From an uncultured bacterium (GTDB lineage: Bacteria; Planctomycetota; Phycisphaerae; Sedimentisphaerales; Anaerobacaceae), in contig CAJVYK010000018.1 of NCBI GenBank assembly GCA_913009865.1, positions 1 to 18,264 of the forward strand: a DNA stretch of 18,264 bases. Reading direction: 5' to 3'. The notes beneath the pieces were generated by a model that was not told the DNA's origin, ran no database searches, and was given only the letters and a program-made list of their open reading frames with translations. A program made the translations under genes and the position numbers. Positions within the stretch are counted from its first letter, which is position 1, and the number at the start of each line of letters is the position of its first letter. Positions 1 through 6,800 of the stretch are shown in pieces.

Positions 1-311
1 GCTTTTTTAGCAGTGGCGACCCATGGGTCAACATCGAGTTTCGTAGGGTTAGATATTTCCAGCGGCGGCAGGGGAATTTTTTTTATGCCTATCGTGCAGA
101 ACGGCTTTTCGAGGTATGTGTTAACACCGTAGTGAATGAACATACCGTATTGCATCTGTTCATACCGGGCGATTGCCTCTGTCCTTTCGGTCGCTGGCTC
201 AAATTGAGCGGAATCAGCGGCCCTGCTGTCAGTGAGCAGAACGGGTCCAATCAATAGAACAGTTGCGAGGGCAACTAACATTGTCAAGGTCTTTGGGGCC
301 TTAAACTTCAT
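1..311 (-). CDS. Alpha-L-fucosidase (GH29), N-terminal part, cut by window edge
   Basis: The reading frame starts at the ATG at 311-309 and stays open to base 1, giving about 103 residues; the 3' part lies outside the window. An AAGGAG ribosome site (minus strand, about 320-325) sits 7 bases before the ATG and fixes the start. Residues 1-32 form a Sec signal peptide (basic start, hydrophobic LVALATVLLIGPVLL, likely cleavage near SRAA). After that come RYEQMQYGMFIHYGVNTY and ISNPTKLDVDPWVATAKK, which match the N-terminal strand of GH29 alpha-L-fucosidases (RxxWFxxxKFGxFxHWG, then FNPxxFDAxxW). The family removes alpha-linked L-fucose from glycans with retention. The catalytic Asp lies beyond the fragment, so activity cannot be judged. 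The export signal suggests it acts in the periplasm or outside. A sulfatase lies 2 kb away, which fits use of sulfated fucose-rich glycans. Family call fairly firm; substrate is inferred. Confidence 0.82.
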   Translation of the reverse strand, partial: MKFKAPKTLTMLVALATVLLIGPVLLTDSRAADSAQFEPATERTEAIARYEQMQYGMFIHYGVNTYLEKPFCTIGIKKIPLPPLEISNPTKLDVDPWVATAKK

Positions 312-574
312 CGCTGTTCTCCTTAAAATAAATACAGGATGTTTACATTTTACCTTATAACCTGCTGACAGTCCGCCGAGCAGAACCAAGTTTGGCGATT
401 ATACTATTTCCGCAGCAATAGTATTCATAAAAAAGTTGTGTTTAACCGTAATATCTACAAGTTTTTGCGGATTATATTATTCGTGATTCGTGGTACGGGG
501 CACGGACGGTGGTGATTGGCCTAAGGTCTTATTGTTAATGAATTTAGCCACAATAATTTTCAAGCGGAGCTGAG
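312..574. other. Intergenic region upstream of the fucosidase gene
   Basis: No gene is visible here. On the minus strand a TATAAT hexamer (398-403) lies about 90 bases before the fucosidase ATG and could be its -10 box, but the hexamer 17 bases upstream (GAATAC) is a poor -35 box. Just beside it, ACTATT and AATAGT (403-422) form a short perfect inverted repeat with an 8-base spacer, a possible hairpin or operator. Around 480-500 the motif ATTCGTG is repeated in tandem. The promoter reading is weak. Confidence 0.35.
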
Positions 575-697
575 ATGTCCAGCTTAAACGCAAACGAACT
601 GCTGCTGTATATAATATATCGTATCTCCTTGTTTTAGAAGGCCTTGCGCCAACTTAAGGCCCGCCTGAATCGTTATGTGCAGGGCATTGAAGAGTAA
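575..697 (+). pseudogene. Small open frame interrupted by one TAG (decayed small ORF?)
   Basis: An ATG at 575, preceded by CGGAG with 5 bases of spacing, opens a 20-codon frame (MSSLNANELLLYIIYRISLF). It meets TAG at 635-637, then continues in the same frame for 19 more codons (KALRQLKARLNRYVQGIEE) to TAA at 695. Both halves look protein-like: a hydrophobic helix, then a charged amphipathic helix. A 40-residue protein with one nonsense codon, or a remnant of a larger gene, is possible. I do not recognise a family. Chance cannot be excluded at this length. Confidence 0.22.
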
Positions 698-741
698 GTC
701 CGAAAAAAATACAAAAATTTTAGAATTTAGGCAATTTTATA

Positions 742-770
742 TTGACATTTAAAGAGGAAACAGGTATAGT
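742..770 (+). promoter_or_regulatory. Sigma-70-type promoter for the LamG/PEP-CTERM gene
   Basis: TTGACA at 742-747 is a perfect -35 box. A 17-base spacer separates it from TATAGT at 765-770, a near-consensus -10 box; a second TATAAT lies at 773-778 but is badly spaced. Transcription would start near 777-785 on the plus strand. The only substantial plus-strand gene downstream is the LamG/PEP-CTERM gene at 1235, which would give an untranslated leader of about 450 bases. Confidence 0.6.
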
Positions 771-777
771 CTTATAA

Positions 778-1234
778 TAAGAAGAGCAGGTAAATGCCGA
801 TGCGTGTATTATTGGCGGTTGAGGATTTATCTGCTTTTGGCGAAACTGATGTACCTTATGTCATTCGTTTTGGTGGTGGGGTAGTCAGTGAGAGAGAATT
901 AAGAGTGATGAGAAGAGGATGGGTGAGAGAGATGGGCAAAGTTTCCCACCGTATGTTATGTTTGGACGTCCCCCGCATATCTTTTTTTTATCTACCCTTT
1001 CACAGATTGCTTCTCTAAGCAGAAATTTTTGTGTTTTGAGTAAGTTTTTAAGAACTTGTTTTGTTGAAAGTTGTTTGAGATAAGCATTCTAAAATCAGGT
1101 GAAGGTGGTTTGGTGTGTTGCCAAGCGAGGTTGTGGATGCTTGTTGAGAGCGACAGAAGAGTTGTTTTGGCTTGTAGCTAAAGCAAAGATGTAAGAGGTA
1201 GAGGTTTTTTGAAATTTGTAAGAGGAGGAGTATT
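778..1234 (+). other. Long leader region before the PEP-CTERM gene
   Basis: This stretch holds no recognised gene. It would be the 5' leader of the gene at 1235 if the promoter at 742-770 is used. Bases 870-945 are purine-rich (repeated GAGAG and GATGGG). Bases 1019-1234 are strikingly poor in C and rich in G and T on the plus strand. A 74-codon frame (794-1018) begins about 15 bases after the predicted start of transcription, with a weak AGG site; its product (starting MPMRVLLAVEDL) resembles nothing I know. A weak hairpin (TGCTT/AAGCA) lies at about 1009-1022. No known riboswitch motif was recognised. Confidence 0.4.
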
Positions 1235-2083
1235 ATGTGTAAGAAAGTACTTTGTTTAATGACCTTTGTTTTGCTATTAGGTTTGGTTAGTAATGCCTCG
1301 GCGGCCCTGGATGCTTACTGGGCCTTGGAGGATGGCAGTGGCAGCACCGCCGCCGATACGAGCGGTAACGGCCACGATGCTACCCTGGTTAATTATCCAA
1401 GTTGGACAACCGGAGCTCCGGATGGTGCAAGTCCGAGCGGCGCGCTGGAGTTCTATGGCGATGCCGATGGGATTGGCGGTTATGGGTATGCAGCCGGCTA
1501 TTCAGGGCCTCTCGGCAACAGCGCTATAACCTCGATGGCCTGGATCAAGGCACCGACACCGACGGAAGTAGATGGAAATGGCGACTTAGTATATGACCAC
1601 TCGCGTGACATCCTAAGTTGGGGAACTGATGTAGGCTGGGATGTTGGAAGATGGGAATTGACCCTTGACTGGGGTTCTCTCTTTCTGGGAATGGCAGGCG
1701 GGAACGTCAACTACTATGGTGTCAAATTGGCCGACGGCCAATGGCATCACGTAGCGGCAGTACTGCCCGATAAGGTCGATGCGACTATCGGAGATGTCAA
1801 GCTCTACATCGACGGCCTTGAAGTGGCTGCTAGCTATGGTCAACCCCAGAAGGTAGTCAATCTCCACGGTCCTGATCCAAACACCCTTAATGATGTCTAT
1901 ATCGGATGGTACGCAGAAGGTAAATCTACATCTCCATGGCTTGGCGAGATCGACGATGTCCGTATCTACGACAGTGAACTGACCACGGCGGAGATTCAGG
2001 CGGCTGCGGGCGTCCCAGAGCCGGCAACAGTAGCACTGCTTGGCCTTGGTGGATTAGCACTGCTCCGTCGTCGTAAAAAATAA
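1235..2083 (+). CDS. LamG-domain surface protein with PEP-CTERM anchor
   Basis: This 282-residue secreted protein has three parts. Residues 1-23 are a Sec signal peptide (MCKK, hydrophobic core, cleavage after ASA). Residues about 25-258 form one LamG/concanavalin-like jelly-roll domain, shown by AYWALEDGSGSTAADTSGNG, by GQWHHVAAV near the middle, and by GEIDDVRIYDSELTTAEI at its end; such domains bind carbohydrate or act as adhesive modules. Residues 260-282 are a PEP-CTERM signal: VPEP, a hydrophobic helix and the basic tail RRRKK. PEP-CTERM proteins are handled by an exosortase and commonly occur in bacteria with exopolysaccharide loci; no exosortase is in this window. The start is well supported by AGGAGG at 1223-1228, 6 bases before the ATG. 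It is transcribed alone, between a consensus promoter and a strong terminator. The ligand is unknown. Confidence 0.88.
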   Translation: MCKKVLCLMTFVLLLGLVSNASAALDAYWALEDGSGSTAADTSGNGHDATLVNYPSWTTGAPDGASPSGALEFYGDADGIGGYGYAAGYSGPLGNSAITSMAWIKAPTPTEVDGNGDLVYDHSRDILSWGTDVGWDVGRWELTLDWGSLFLGMAGGNVNYYGVKLADGQWHHVAAVLPDKVDATIGDVKLYIDGLEVAASYGQPQKVVNLHGPDPNTLNDVYIGWYAEGKSTSPWLGEIDDVRIYDSELTTAEIQAAAGVPEPATVALLGLGGLALLRRRKK

Positions 2084-2117
2084 GACGCAGCACTAACAGC
2101 CAATATATTTAGTTGTT

Positions 2118-2151
2118 AAATGGGCAAGTCTTCTGACTTGCCCATTTTTTT
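2118..2151 (+). terminator. Rho-independent terminator after the PEP-CTERM gene
   Basis: Bases 2118-2130 and 2135-2147 form a perfect 13-bp stem (AAATGGGCAAGTC) with the 4-base loop TTCT, and the T-run continues to about 2151. It lies 35 bases after the stop of the LamG gene. The convergent sulfatase gene ends at 2195, so the hairpin may also stop transcripts from that side, though the minus-strand T-tract is only the three Ts in the stem. Confidence 0.9.
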
Positions 2152-2194
2152 ATATGAATTGGAAATATGCAAGCCGAAGACGATGCTGCGGAAC

Positions 2195-3709
2195 TTACTT
2201 TCGTCGCAAAGGACGGCTGTGGCCCTCTTCTCTGTACTTGACAAGCAGTTTTGTCAGGCGCTTCACAATCTTAGGGTGTTGGCTCCACACATTGTTCGTC
2301 TCGCCCAGGTCGTTGGCCATATTGTAAAGCTGTCCGGCTGGCTCGCCCGGCTTGGGTTTATAACGAACCGGCTTGGTGAAGCCGCCGGAGCCGCGTCTGG
2401 GTATCAGCTTCCACGGCCCCTGGCGTATAGCGAACATACCTGCTCCGGAATGATGCACGATTGCCTCCCTGATGGGTTTGTTGAGTTTTTCGCCCAATAG
2501 GGCCGGCAGGATGTTGTAGCTGTCTTCTCCGGCGTTATCCGGCAGCTCTTTGCCCACGATGACGGCACAGGTCGCTATCAAATCTGTCAGGCAGGTCAAT
2601 TCATCACTAATTGTTCCGGGCCTGATTTTACCCGGCCAGCGTGCGATAAACGGTACGCGGTGGCCGCCTTCCCAGATATCAGCCTTTTGCCCGCGCAACA
2701 AACCGTTGGGACGATGTCCATACTCCATTCCTGTACTATTTTCGGGCTTTGCTATGTAGTCGGCTGATGTACCGGTTGTAATAGCACCATTATCACTGGT
2801 TACGATAAGAAGTGTGTTGTCGGTCAGATTTAGTCTATCCAGCGTTTTCGTCACCTCGTTGACCGTCCAGTCAAGCTCCTTGATAAAGTCGCCGTAGATA
2901 CCGGCCTTGCTGGTATTTTTGAACTTCTCGTTCGGTGTGTGCGGCTCGTGAACATTACACGGGGCAAGGTATAAAAAGAACGGCTCATCCTTGCTGCGCT
3001 CGATGAATTTTACCGCCTTATCCGTCTGTACCAGTGCAAGCTTCTCAGGATTGCGTTTCGGGAGGATTGGCTGGTCCTTGCCTGTGCCTATCACTTTTAT
3101 GATTTCGTTCTGCAGACGGCCGACGACGTGATGATTTTCGACATATACAAAGGGTGGCCAGTTGTTGCTGACAGGCACGCCGAAGTAGTAATCGAAGCCG
3201 ATTTCCAGCGGTCCCGGCTTGAGTTCTCCGTTCCAGTCGGGCCCACGTTCACCGAAACCTAAGTGCCACTTACCGACACAGCCGGTCGTATAGCCGACCG
3301 ATTTCAGCAGCGATGCCACGGTCATCCGCTTTGTGTCGATTAGCAGCGGGTCATTCGGAAGACAAACCCCGCTTTTCAGCCGGGTTCGCCAGCAGTACCG
3401 CCCGGTCAGAACGCCGTACCGCGTGGGTGAGCAGACCGCTGATGGTGTATGCGCATCGGTAAAGCGCATGCCTTCTTCGGCTATGCGGTCGATATTGGGC
3501 GTGCTGACTTTGGTTGCCCCGTAACAGCTTAAATCACCGTAGCCGAGGTCGTCAGCCAGGATAAAAATGATGTTGGGACGTTTGGCACCGATACGGGATT
3601 CTAAGGTCTTGTTCGATAGCACAAGTCCTTCCGCTGCGGCGGCACAACTCGATAGGGCAAATCCTCCTGCTGCGACAGCACAGTTCTTTAAAAAATCACG
3701 CCGGTTCAT
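2195..3709 (-). CDS. Secreted Cys-type sulfatase (arylsulfatase family)
   Basis: This 504-residue protein is of normal length for the alkaline-phosphatase-like sulfatases, which hydrolyse sulfate esters. Residues 1-22 are a twin-arginine signal (MNRRDFLK) running to LSSC at 19-22, which also fits a lipobox, so it may be a Tat-exported lipoprotein. The metal site begins with LADDLGYGD (D53, D54). The signature CSPTR at 93-97 has the Cys that must be converted to formylglycine. GKWHLG (147-151), HEPH (254-257), TSDNG (D306, N307) and GGHRVPF (348-354) supply the remaining expected active-site positions. The start is supported by AAGGAG 7 bases upstream. The gene lies 16 bases after the beta-helix gene and is probably cotranscribed with it. 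With the nearby fucosidase it suggests desulfation of fucose-rich polysaccharide. The exact substrate cannot be read from the sequence. Confidence 0.93.
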   Translation of the reverse strand: MNRRDFLKNCAVAAGGFALSSCAAAAEGLVLSNKTLESRIGAKRPNIIFILADDLGYGDLSCYGATKVSTPNIDRIAEEGMRFTDAHTPSAVCSPTRYGVLTGRYCWRTRLKSGVCLPNDPLLIDTKRMTVASLLKSVGYTTGCVGKWHLGFGERGPDWNGELKPGPLEIGFDYYFGVPVSNNWPPFVYVENHHVVGRLQNEIIKVIGTGKDQPILPKRNPEKLALVQTDKAVKFIERSKDEPFFLYLAPCNVHEPHTPNEKFKNTSKAGIYGDFIKELDWTVNEVTKTLDRLNLTDNTLLIVTSDNGAITTGTSADYIAKPENSTGMEYGHRPNGLLRGQKADIWEGGHRVPFIARWPGKIRPGTISDELTCLTDLIATCAVIVGKELPDNAGEDSYNILPALLGEKLNKPIREAIVHHSGAGMFAIRQGPWKLIPRRGSGGFTKPVRYKPKPGEPAGQLYNMANDLGETNNVWSQHPKIVKRLTKLLVKYREEGHSRPLRRK

Positions 3710-3725
3710 TCGTATTCTCCTTCCT

Positions 3726-5234
3726 TTATGGCATAGTTAGTTTGCTATTATAGTCCGCTTGTTTCCGGTTCGTCAATTCAAAAGCGCCAATATCAGGAAG
3801 ACAGGGCGGAACAATTGGGTTGTAGTTAAAATCCTGGGTTAAGCCAATATCCAGCCCCTTATCTATGCAGGGCGAGCTGTCCTGCAATCTGTAATTGCCG
3901 CCTGCCAGGTCAACAAAAGCAGGGTCAGCGGCAATAGAATTAGCGTCCTGTCCGGTGTTGGCTTGATATGCGGGAAAGTCAGCCATACTATAAGCTGAGC
4001 GACCGTACTTAATCATATTTCCCGAAGCTTTATACCAGCAGTTGTAATTAAACATTATTTTGCCCGGCTGTGGATTGTTCATAGACAGACACAGGTTTTT
4101 TGATTCGTAAATGATATTATTTCGTACGTAGAAATTCGATACTGTCCCCATAGTGCCCCAGAATTTCAAAGCCCACGCTCTTGGTCTTGGGGCTTCGGTG
4201 TGGCTCCAGCCGTATCCTGTATTAACAATAGTATTGTTTTCGACATAAATATCGTGAACGACCGTAGCCGGATTTTGTGTGAAATAGACGTAAGGTATTT
4301 CAGTGTTCCAGATTACGTTATATCGAAAGTTTATATTGTATTGAGAAATGCCTCTCTCATTGCCGCTTTGGTTGGTTATCGCATTATCATAAATCTGGCG
4401 GATTCTATTGCGCTGCACTAAAATATCGTGAGCACTTTCCCATAATTCTATAGCATTTCCATATCTGACGTGTCGTTTTCTACCACGCCGCCGTATCTGT
4501 GTTTTCTGATGGCCTCCGCCTATATAAGAAATATCGCAATCCTGTATCGTGATATAAGATGTATTTCGGCCCTGTATTCCATGTGCAGCGCCGTAACGCA
4601 GGTCTAAATTACTTATGGTCACATAGCTTTTGTCAACTACAGCAACTATATGTTTTTTCACCGCGCATTCTATATCTGAATAATATGCTGCCGGGTTGGC
4701 GGCAGAGTAAAGCAGTAATCTTTCATTAGCTCCGTCATAATAAAAATCGCCCTGCGATTTTAAGCTGCTGCTGTTCCACACCTTATGTCCGCAGGACTTT
4801 TCGTTATTGAAAATAATATTTCCAATATCGAGGATGAAGGAATTATTAGCGGTGGCCCAGATATTAGGCGTGCCCGTCAAGGTCCAATCCGATGGACTGT
4901 TTTTCTCCACGGATCCCAGAAACAAGGGTTTTGGCCCCTTGTCGTAGGCGCTGTAGGTTATATAGCCGGCAGAGCTTCCGCTGCGAGGAATTAGCTGAGC
5001 GTCTATCGGGATTCTCCATGTATCTCCCCTCTTAAAACAAATTGTATCTGCCGGGGAAAAAGTTTCTGAGTTTACCTTGCTGATAGTTTTCCACGCTGTG
5101 GCATCGGTTAATCCGTCGGCGCTGTCATCTCCGCCGTTTTTGACGTAATAGGTTGCTGCCGATATTGGCAATGCGCCGGCTGCCATCGTTATCACAACAA
5201 CTAATAAAATCAACAAAATCTTTTCCCTGGTCAT
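3726..5234 (-). CDS. Secreted right-handed parallel beta-helix protein
   Basis: This 502-residue protein has a Sec signal peptide (about residues 1-27, ending ISAA) followed by a mature start, TYYVKNGGDDSADGLTDATA, typical of DUF1565-like beta-helix proteins. From about residue 195 to 400 it shows repeated short strands such as SYVTISNLDLRYG, SYITIQDCDISYIGGG, DILVQRNRI and DIYVENNTIVNTG, the coil pattern of pectate-lyase, alginate-lyase and related folds. It ends with PDIGAFE, common in this group. A lyase, hydrolase or binding role on polysaccharide is likely, but no catalytic site was identified. The ATG at 5234 follows GAGGAG with 6 bases of spacing. It is the first gene of a two-gene unit with the sulfatase. 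Oddity: residues 244-255 are abruptly basic (KTQIRRRGRKRH), while the neighbouring frame reads more naturally, suggesting two compensating indels (see findings). Confidence 0.85.
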   Translation of the reverse strand: MTREKILLILLVVVITMAAGALPISAATYYVKNGGDDSADGLTDATAWKTISKVNSETFSPADTICFKRGDTWRIPIDAQLIPRSGSSAGYITYSAYDKGPKPLFLGSVEKNSPSDWTLTGTPNIWATANNSFILDIGNIIFNNEKSCGHKVWNSSSLKSQGDFYYDGANERLLLYSAANPAAYYSDIECAVKKHIVAVVDKSYVTISNLDLRYGAAHGIQGRNTSYITIQDCDISYIGGGHQKTQIRRRGRKRHVRYGNAIELWESAHDILVQRNRIRQIYDNAITNQSGNERGISQYNINFRYNVIWNTEIPYVYFTQNPATVVHDIYVENNTIVNTGYGWSHTEAPRPRAWALKFWGTMGTVSNFYVRNNIIYESKNLCLSMNNPQPGKIMFNYNCWYKASGNMIKYGRSAYSMADFPAYQANTGQDANSIAADPAFVDLAGGNYRLQDSSPCIDKGLDIGLTQDFNYNPIVPPCLPDIGAFELTNRKQADYNSKLTMP

Positions 5235-5541
5235 TTCGTTCTCCTCGGTTTTCAGTCAGGCATCACTGCACCAATGGTCGTCCGAAAGCATATCCTGCTC
5301 CCGTTGATGATACGATATACGATAAACATCTGCGTTTGCCAATAGATTACCCCTGATTTTGTCTGGATTTTCTTTACTATACCCATATTACGTTTTCTAA
5401 GCATACACTACCCCAAAGTGATATTAACCTGGTGATTTAAAAATCTTGACAGATTTGTTGCAAATTTTCATAATCGCAGTTTGTCTGCAGGCCCAGTATG
5501 AATTTGCCAGTGATGTTTGTTGATATTAAGGACTTGCTCGA
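5235..5541. other. Divergent intergenic region between beta-helix gene and lhgO
   Basis: No gene is visible. The plus-strand side holds the lhgO promoter described separately. On the minus strand, TATAGT at 5376-5381 is a possible -10 box for the beta-helix/sulfatase unit, with no good -35 partner. Around 5308-5322 a GATA-rich stretch repeats ACGATA twice. Nothing else stands out. Confidence 0.4.
5446..5474 (+). promoter_or_regulatory. Promoter of lhgO
   Basis: TTGACA at 5446-5451 is a perfect -35 box, followed after 17 bases by CATAAT at 5469-5474, one mismatch from the -10 consensus. Transcription would start near 5481, giving a leader of about 60 bases before the ATG at 5542. lhgO therefore appears to be expressed on its own, apart from the convergent polysaccharide operon. 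Confidence 0.6.
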
Positions 5542-6762
5542 ATGGGGAAACGAACTGACTTTGATATTGTCGTGATAGGTGGTGGCATTGTTGGGTTAGC
5601 ATCGGCCTATAAAATTCAAATCCATTATCCAGGTATTCGCCTTGGCGTGTTTGAAAAAGAAAAAGAGCTTGCAGCACATCAAACCGGCCACAATTCCGGA
5701 GTCATTCATTCGGGGCTGTACTATAAGCCCGGCTCGTATAAAGCGAACAACTGTGCCAAAGGCCGCAAAGAGCTCGTTGATTTTGCTGCGGAACACAAAA
5801 TCCCTTACGAGATTTGTGGGAAAATAATTGTTGCTATGGATGGGGCTGAGCTTAATACTCTCGAACAGGTTTTTCAGAACGGTTTGGAAAACCAGATTGA
5901 GGGTATCGAAAAAATAGGGTCTGACCAAATCAAAAAAATCGAACCATTCTGCCGAGGTATAGCAGGTATACGTGTGCCCTGCACAGGGATTATCGATTTT
6001 AAAGAAGTTACGAAGAAACTGGCTGAGTTGGTCGAATTAAAATCTGAGGGCAGTAAGGTATTGACCTGCTGTGAAGTGTCCGCGATTGACAGGCACAATG
6101 CTGTTACGACAGTTTCCACTAACAAGGACGATTTCACAACGAAATATCTTATCAATTGTGCGGGGCTGCAATGCGACAGGATAGCGAAAATGGATGGGGT
6201 AAAGCCCGGCATAAGAATAGTGCCTTTCAGAGGGGATTATTACGAATTGACGGAAAAAGCGCTGCAGAAGGTTAAGAATCTGATTTATCCGGTCCCCGAC
6301 CCTGCCTTTCCGTTTCTGGGCGTTCATTTTACACGTATGATGGACGGCACGGTCGAATGCGGCCCCAATGCGGTGTTCTCCTTAAAAAGAGAAGGTTATG
6401 GCAAAACGGACTTTAGCTTGAAAGATTCGTGGGATTCGTTGTTTTATTCCGGTACGTGGAAACTGTTTTTAAGGCAATGGAAGTATGGCTTGAACGAATA
6501 CAAAAGGGCATTTTTCAAAGGTGAGTTTTTAAGACAATTACAAAGGCTTATCCCTTCACTCCGAATCGAGGATATAAAGCCTTCGAGAGCGGGAGTGCGT
6601 GCTCAGGCACTTGGGCCGAACGGCGAACTGATTGAGGATTTCAAGATTGAAAAAGGCCTCAATTCAATTCACATTTTGAATGCGCCCTCACCTGCTGCGA
6701 CAGCGTCTCTGGCTATCGGCGAAACTGTAAGTCAGATGGCCGCAGAACATTTCAATCTCTGA
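5542..6762 (+). CDS. lhgO: L-2-hydroxyglutarate oxidase (FAD-dependent)
   Basis: This 406-residue protein is full length for LhgO, an FAD enzyme of the DAO superfamily that oxidises L-2-hydroxyglutarate to 2-oxoglutarate and passes electrons to the membrane quinone pool. The FAD-binding Rossmann motif is at 8-21 (DIVVIGGGIVGLAS). The family-typical block QTGHNSGVIHSGLYYKPGS follows at about residues 47-65. Near the C-terminus, GVRAQALGPNGELIEDF and ILNAPSPAATASLAIGE are the usual LhgO signatures. There is no signal peptide, so it acts on the cytoplasmic side. AAGGA at 5528-5532 lies 9 bases before the ATG. It has its own promoter and converges on the polysaccharide operon. A link to that pathway is possible because some sugar-nucleotide enzymes make 2-hydroxyglutarate as a by-product; that link is inference. 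Confidence 0.9.
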   Translation: MGKRTDFDIVVIGGGIVGLASAYKIQIHYPGIRLGVFEKEKELAAHQTGHNSGVIHSGLYYKPGSYKANNCAKGRKELVDFAAEHKIPYEICGKIIVAMDGAELNTLEQVFQNGLENQIEGIEKIGSDQIKKIEPFCRGIAGIRVPCTGIIDFKEVTKKLAELVELKSEGSKVLTCCEVSAIDRHNAVTTVSTNKDDFTTKYLINCAGLQCDRIAKMDGVKPGIRIVPFRGDYYELTEKALQKVKNLIYPVPDPAFPFLGVHFTRMMDGTVECGPNAVFSLKREGYGKTDFSLKDSWDSLFYSGTWKLFLRQWKYGLNEYKRAFFKGEFLRQLQRLIPSLRIEDIKPSRAGVRAQALGPNGELIEDFKIEKGLNSIHILNAPSPAATASLAIGETVSQMAAEHFNL

Positions 6763-6779
6763 CACAGTAAAGGAGGCAG

Positions 6780-6800
6780 TTGTTAATTAACAAATTTGTT
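6780..6800. repeat. Two overlapping perfect palindromes between converging genes
   Basis: TTGTTAATTAACAA (6780-6793) and AACAAATTTGTT (6789-6800) are both perfect palindromes and share the AACAA arm, so this arm could pair with either side. The site lies between the stop of lhgO (6762) and the stop of the converging glycosyltransferase (6800), and partly covers the latter stop. Being AT-only in the stems and without a flanking T-run, it is a poor intrinsic terminator; a protein-binding site or chance are alternatives. Confidence 0.4.

Noticed and set aside
794..1018. 74-codon plus-strand frame as an independent gene
   Set aside because: No recognisable domain, only a weak ribosome site and a skewed composition that follows the underlying DNA. 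Kept only as a possible leader peptide in the description of the leader.
2120..2500. Plus-strand frame of 126 codons over the end of the sulfatase gene
   Set aside because: It begins inside the terminator hairpin and is antisense to a well-conserved sulfatase C-terminus.
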